Assembly (NCBI GenBank): GCA_022758935.1
Contig: JAEMQG010000136.1
Coordinates: 1-5,798, forward strand
Origin: Candidatus Nitrosopumilus sp.
GTDB taxonomy: Archaea; Thermoproteota; Nitrososphaeria; Nitrososphaerales; Nitrosopumilaceae
Reading direction: 5' to 3'
Length of the DNA stretch: 5,798 bases
Shown: in pieces, positions 5,664-5,798 of the stretch
Numbering within the stretch: position 1 is the first letter of the stretch
Layout of the letters: each line of letters opens with the position of its first letter
Program-made: the position numbers and the translations under genes
Notes under the pieces: generated by a model
Databases searched by the model: none
Told to the model about the DNA's origin: nothing
What the model saw: only the letters and a program-made list of their open reading frames with translations

Positions 5664-5798
5664 TTAGCCATAAATTAGACAGTGTTCACATTCACAATTT
5701 GTTTGTTGTTTCAATTTTACCAAGCATTTTTTGTGTTGCCCAGCTTGACATTGAACACATACTTGATCTATGTTATCAACACTGGTGTATTTTTTTGA
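5664..5798 (-). CDS. Small Cys/His-rich, probably zinc-binding protein (C-terminal part, runs off window)
   Basis: The minus-strand frame is open from the window edge (5798) to TAA at 5666-5664, showing the last 44 residues. There is no ATG, GTG or TTG codon in this frame, so the start lies beyond the window. The visible part has two metal-ligand clusters: C14-x2-C17-x4-H22-x2-C25 (VCVQCQAGQHKKC) and C35-x-C37-x-H39-C40 (NCECEHC), separated by a basic linker (KLKQQTN). Six Cys and two His in 27 residues strongly suggest one or two structural zinc sites, and the first resembles a zinc knuckle with a shortened last spacing. The lysine-rich linker would be compatible with nucleic-acid binding, but that is only an inference. 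No named family is recognised. It points the same way as the 32-aa gene, with 181 bp between them. Confidence 0.7.
   Translation of the reverse strand, partial: SKKYTSVDNIDQVCVQCQAGQHKKCLVKLKQQTNCECEHCLIYG

Noticed and set aside
5345..5798. Possible tRNA or CRISPR structure in the AT-rich 3' region.
   Set aside because: No cloverleaf-compatible stems or T-loop consensus and no repeated units at regular spacing were seen.

Overview
The window looks like a piece of an AT-rich archaeal chromosome, most likely from a Nitrosopumilus-like ammonia-oxidising archaeon (Nitrososphaerota/Thaumarchaeota). The evidence is the pairing of an archaeal Elp3 (short C-x4-C-x2-C radical-SAM motif) with a class I lysyl-tRNA synthetase, the near absence of Shine-Dalgarno sites, TATA-like boxes close to start codons, and very AT-rich, Lys/Glu/Ile-heavy coding. 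The lineage is an inference from protein character; no search was run.

Layout. Positions 1-1034 (+) hold the C-terminal ~80% of an ArsB/NhaD-type membrane ion transporter that starts before the window. A 107-bp gap follows, with a perfect A/T inverted repeat ending in T6 (likely terminator) and a TATA-like box. From 1142 a tightly packed plus-strand cluster runs to 5344: elp3 (1142-2735), lysS (2735-4321, start overlapping the elp3 stop by one base), a 66-aa two-helix membrane protein (4324-4524, 2 bp after lysS) and a 260-aa coiled-coil protein (4562-5344, with the only strong Shine-Dalgarno site in the window). Beyond 5344 the strand switches: a 32-aa single-helix membrane protein (5384-5482, minus) and the C-terminal part of a small Cys/His-rich protein (5664-5798, minus) lie in AT-rich DNA. 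Neither is obvious from long-ORF scanning.

The outstanding feature is that elp3 is broken in the given sequence: its radical-SAM/zinc part and its GNAT acetyltransferase part are in different frames, and the junction is a run of ten A residues at 2324-2333. Removing one A (or adding two) restores a normal 530-aa Elp3. A sequencing indel is the simplest explanation. A true mutation or productive slippage on A10 is possible, and would be notable because Elp3 modifies the wobble uridine of tRNAs such as tRNA-Lys(UUU), which reads those very AAA codons, while the next gene encodes the enzyme that charges tRNA-Lys.

Functionally, elp3 and lysS both act on tRNA and are probably co-transcribed. The two genes after them are of unknown function: one a membrane protein, the other a soluble, highly charged coiled coil. 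I saw no CRISPR array, mobile element, rRNA or tRNA gene.
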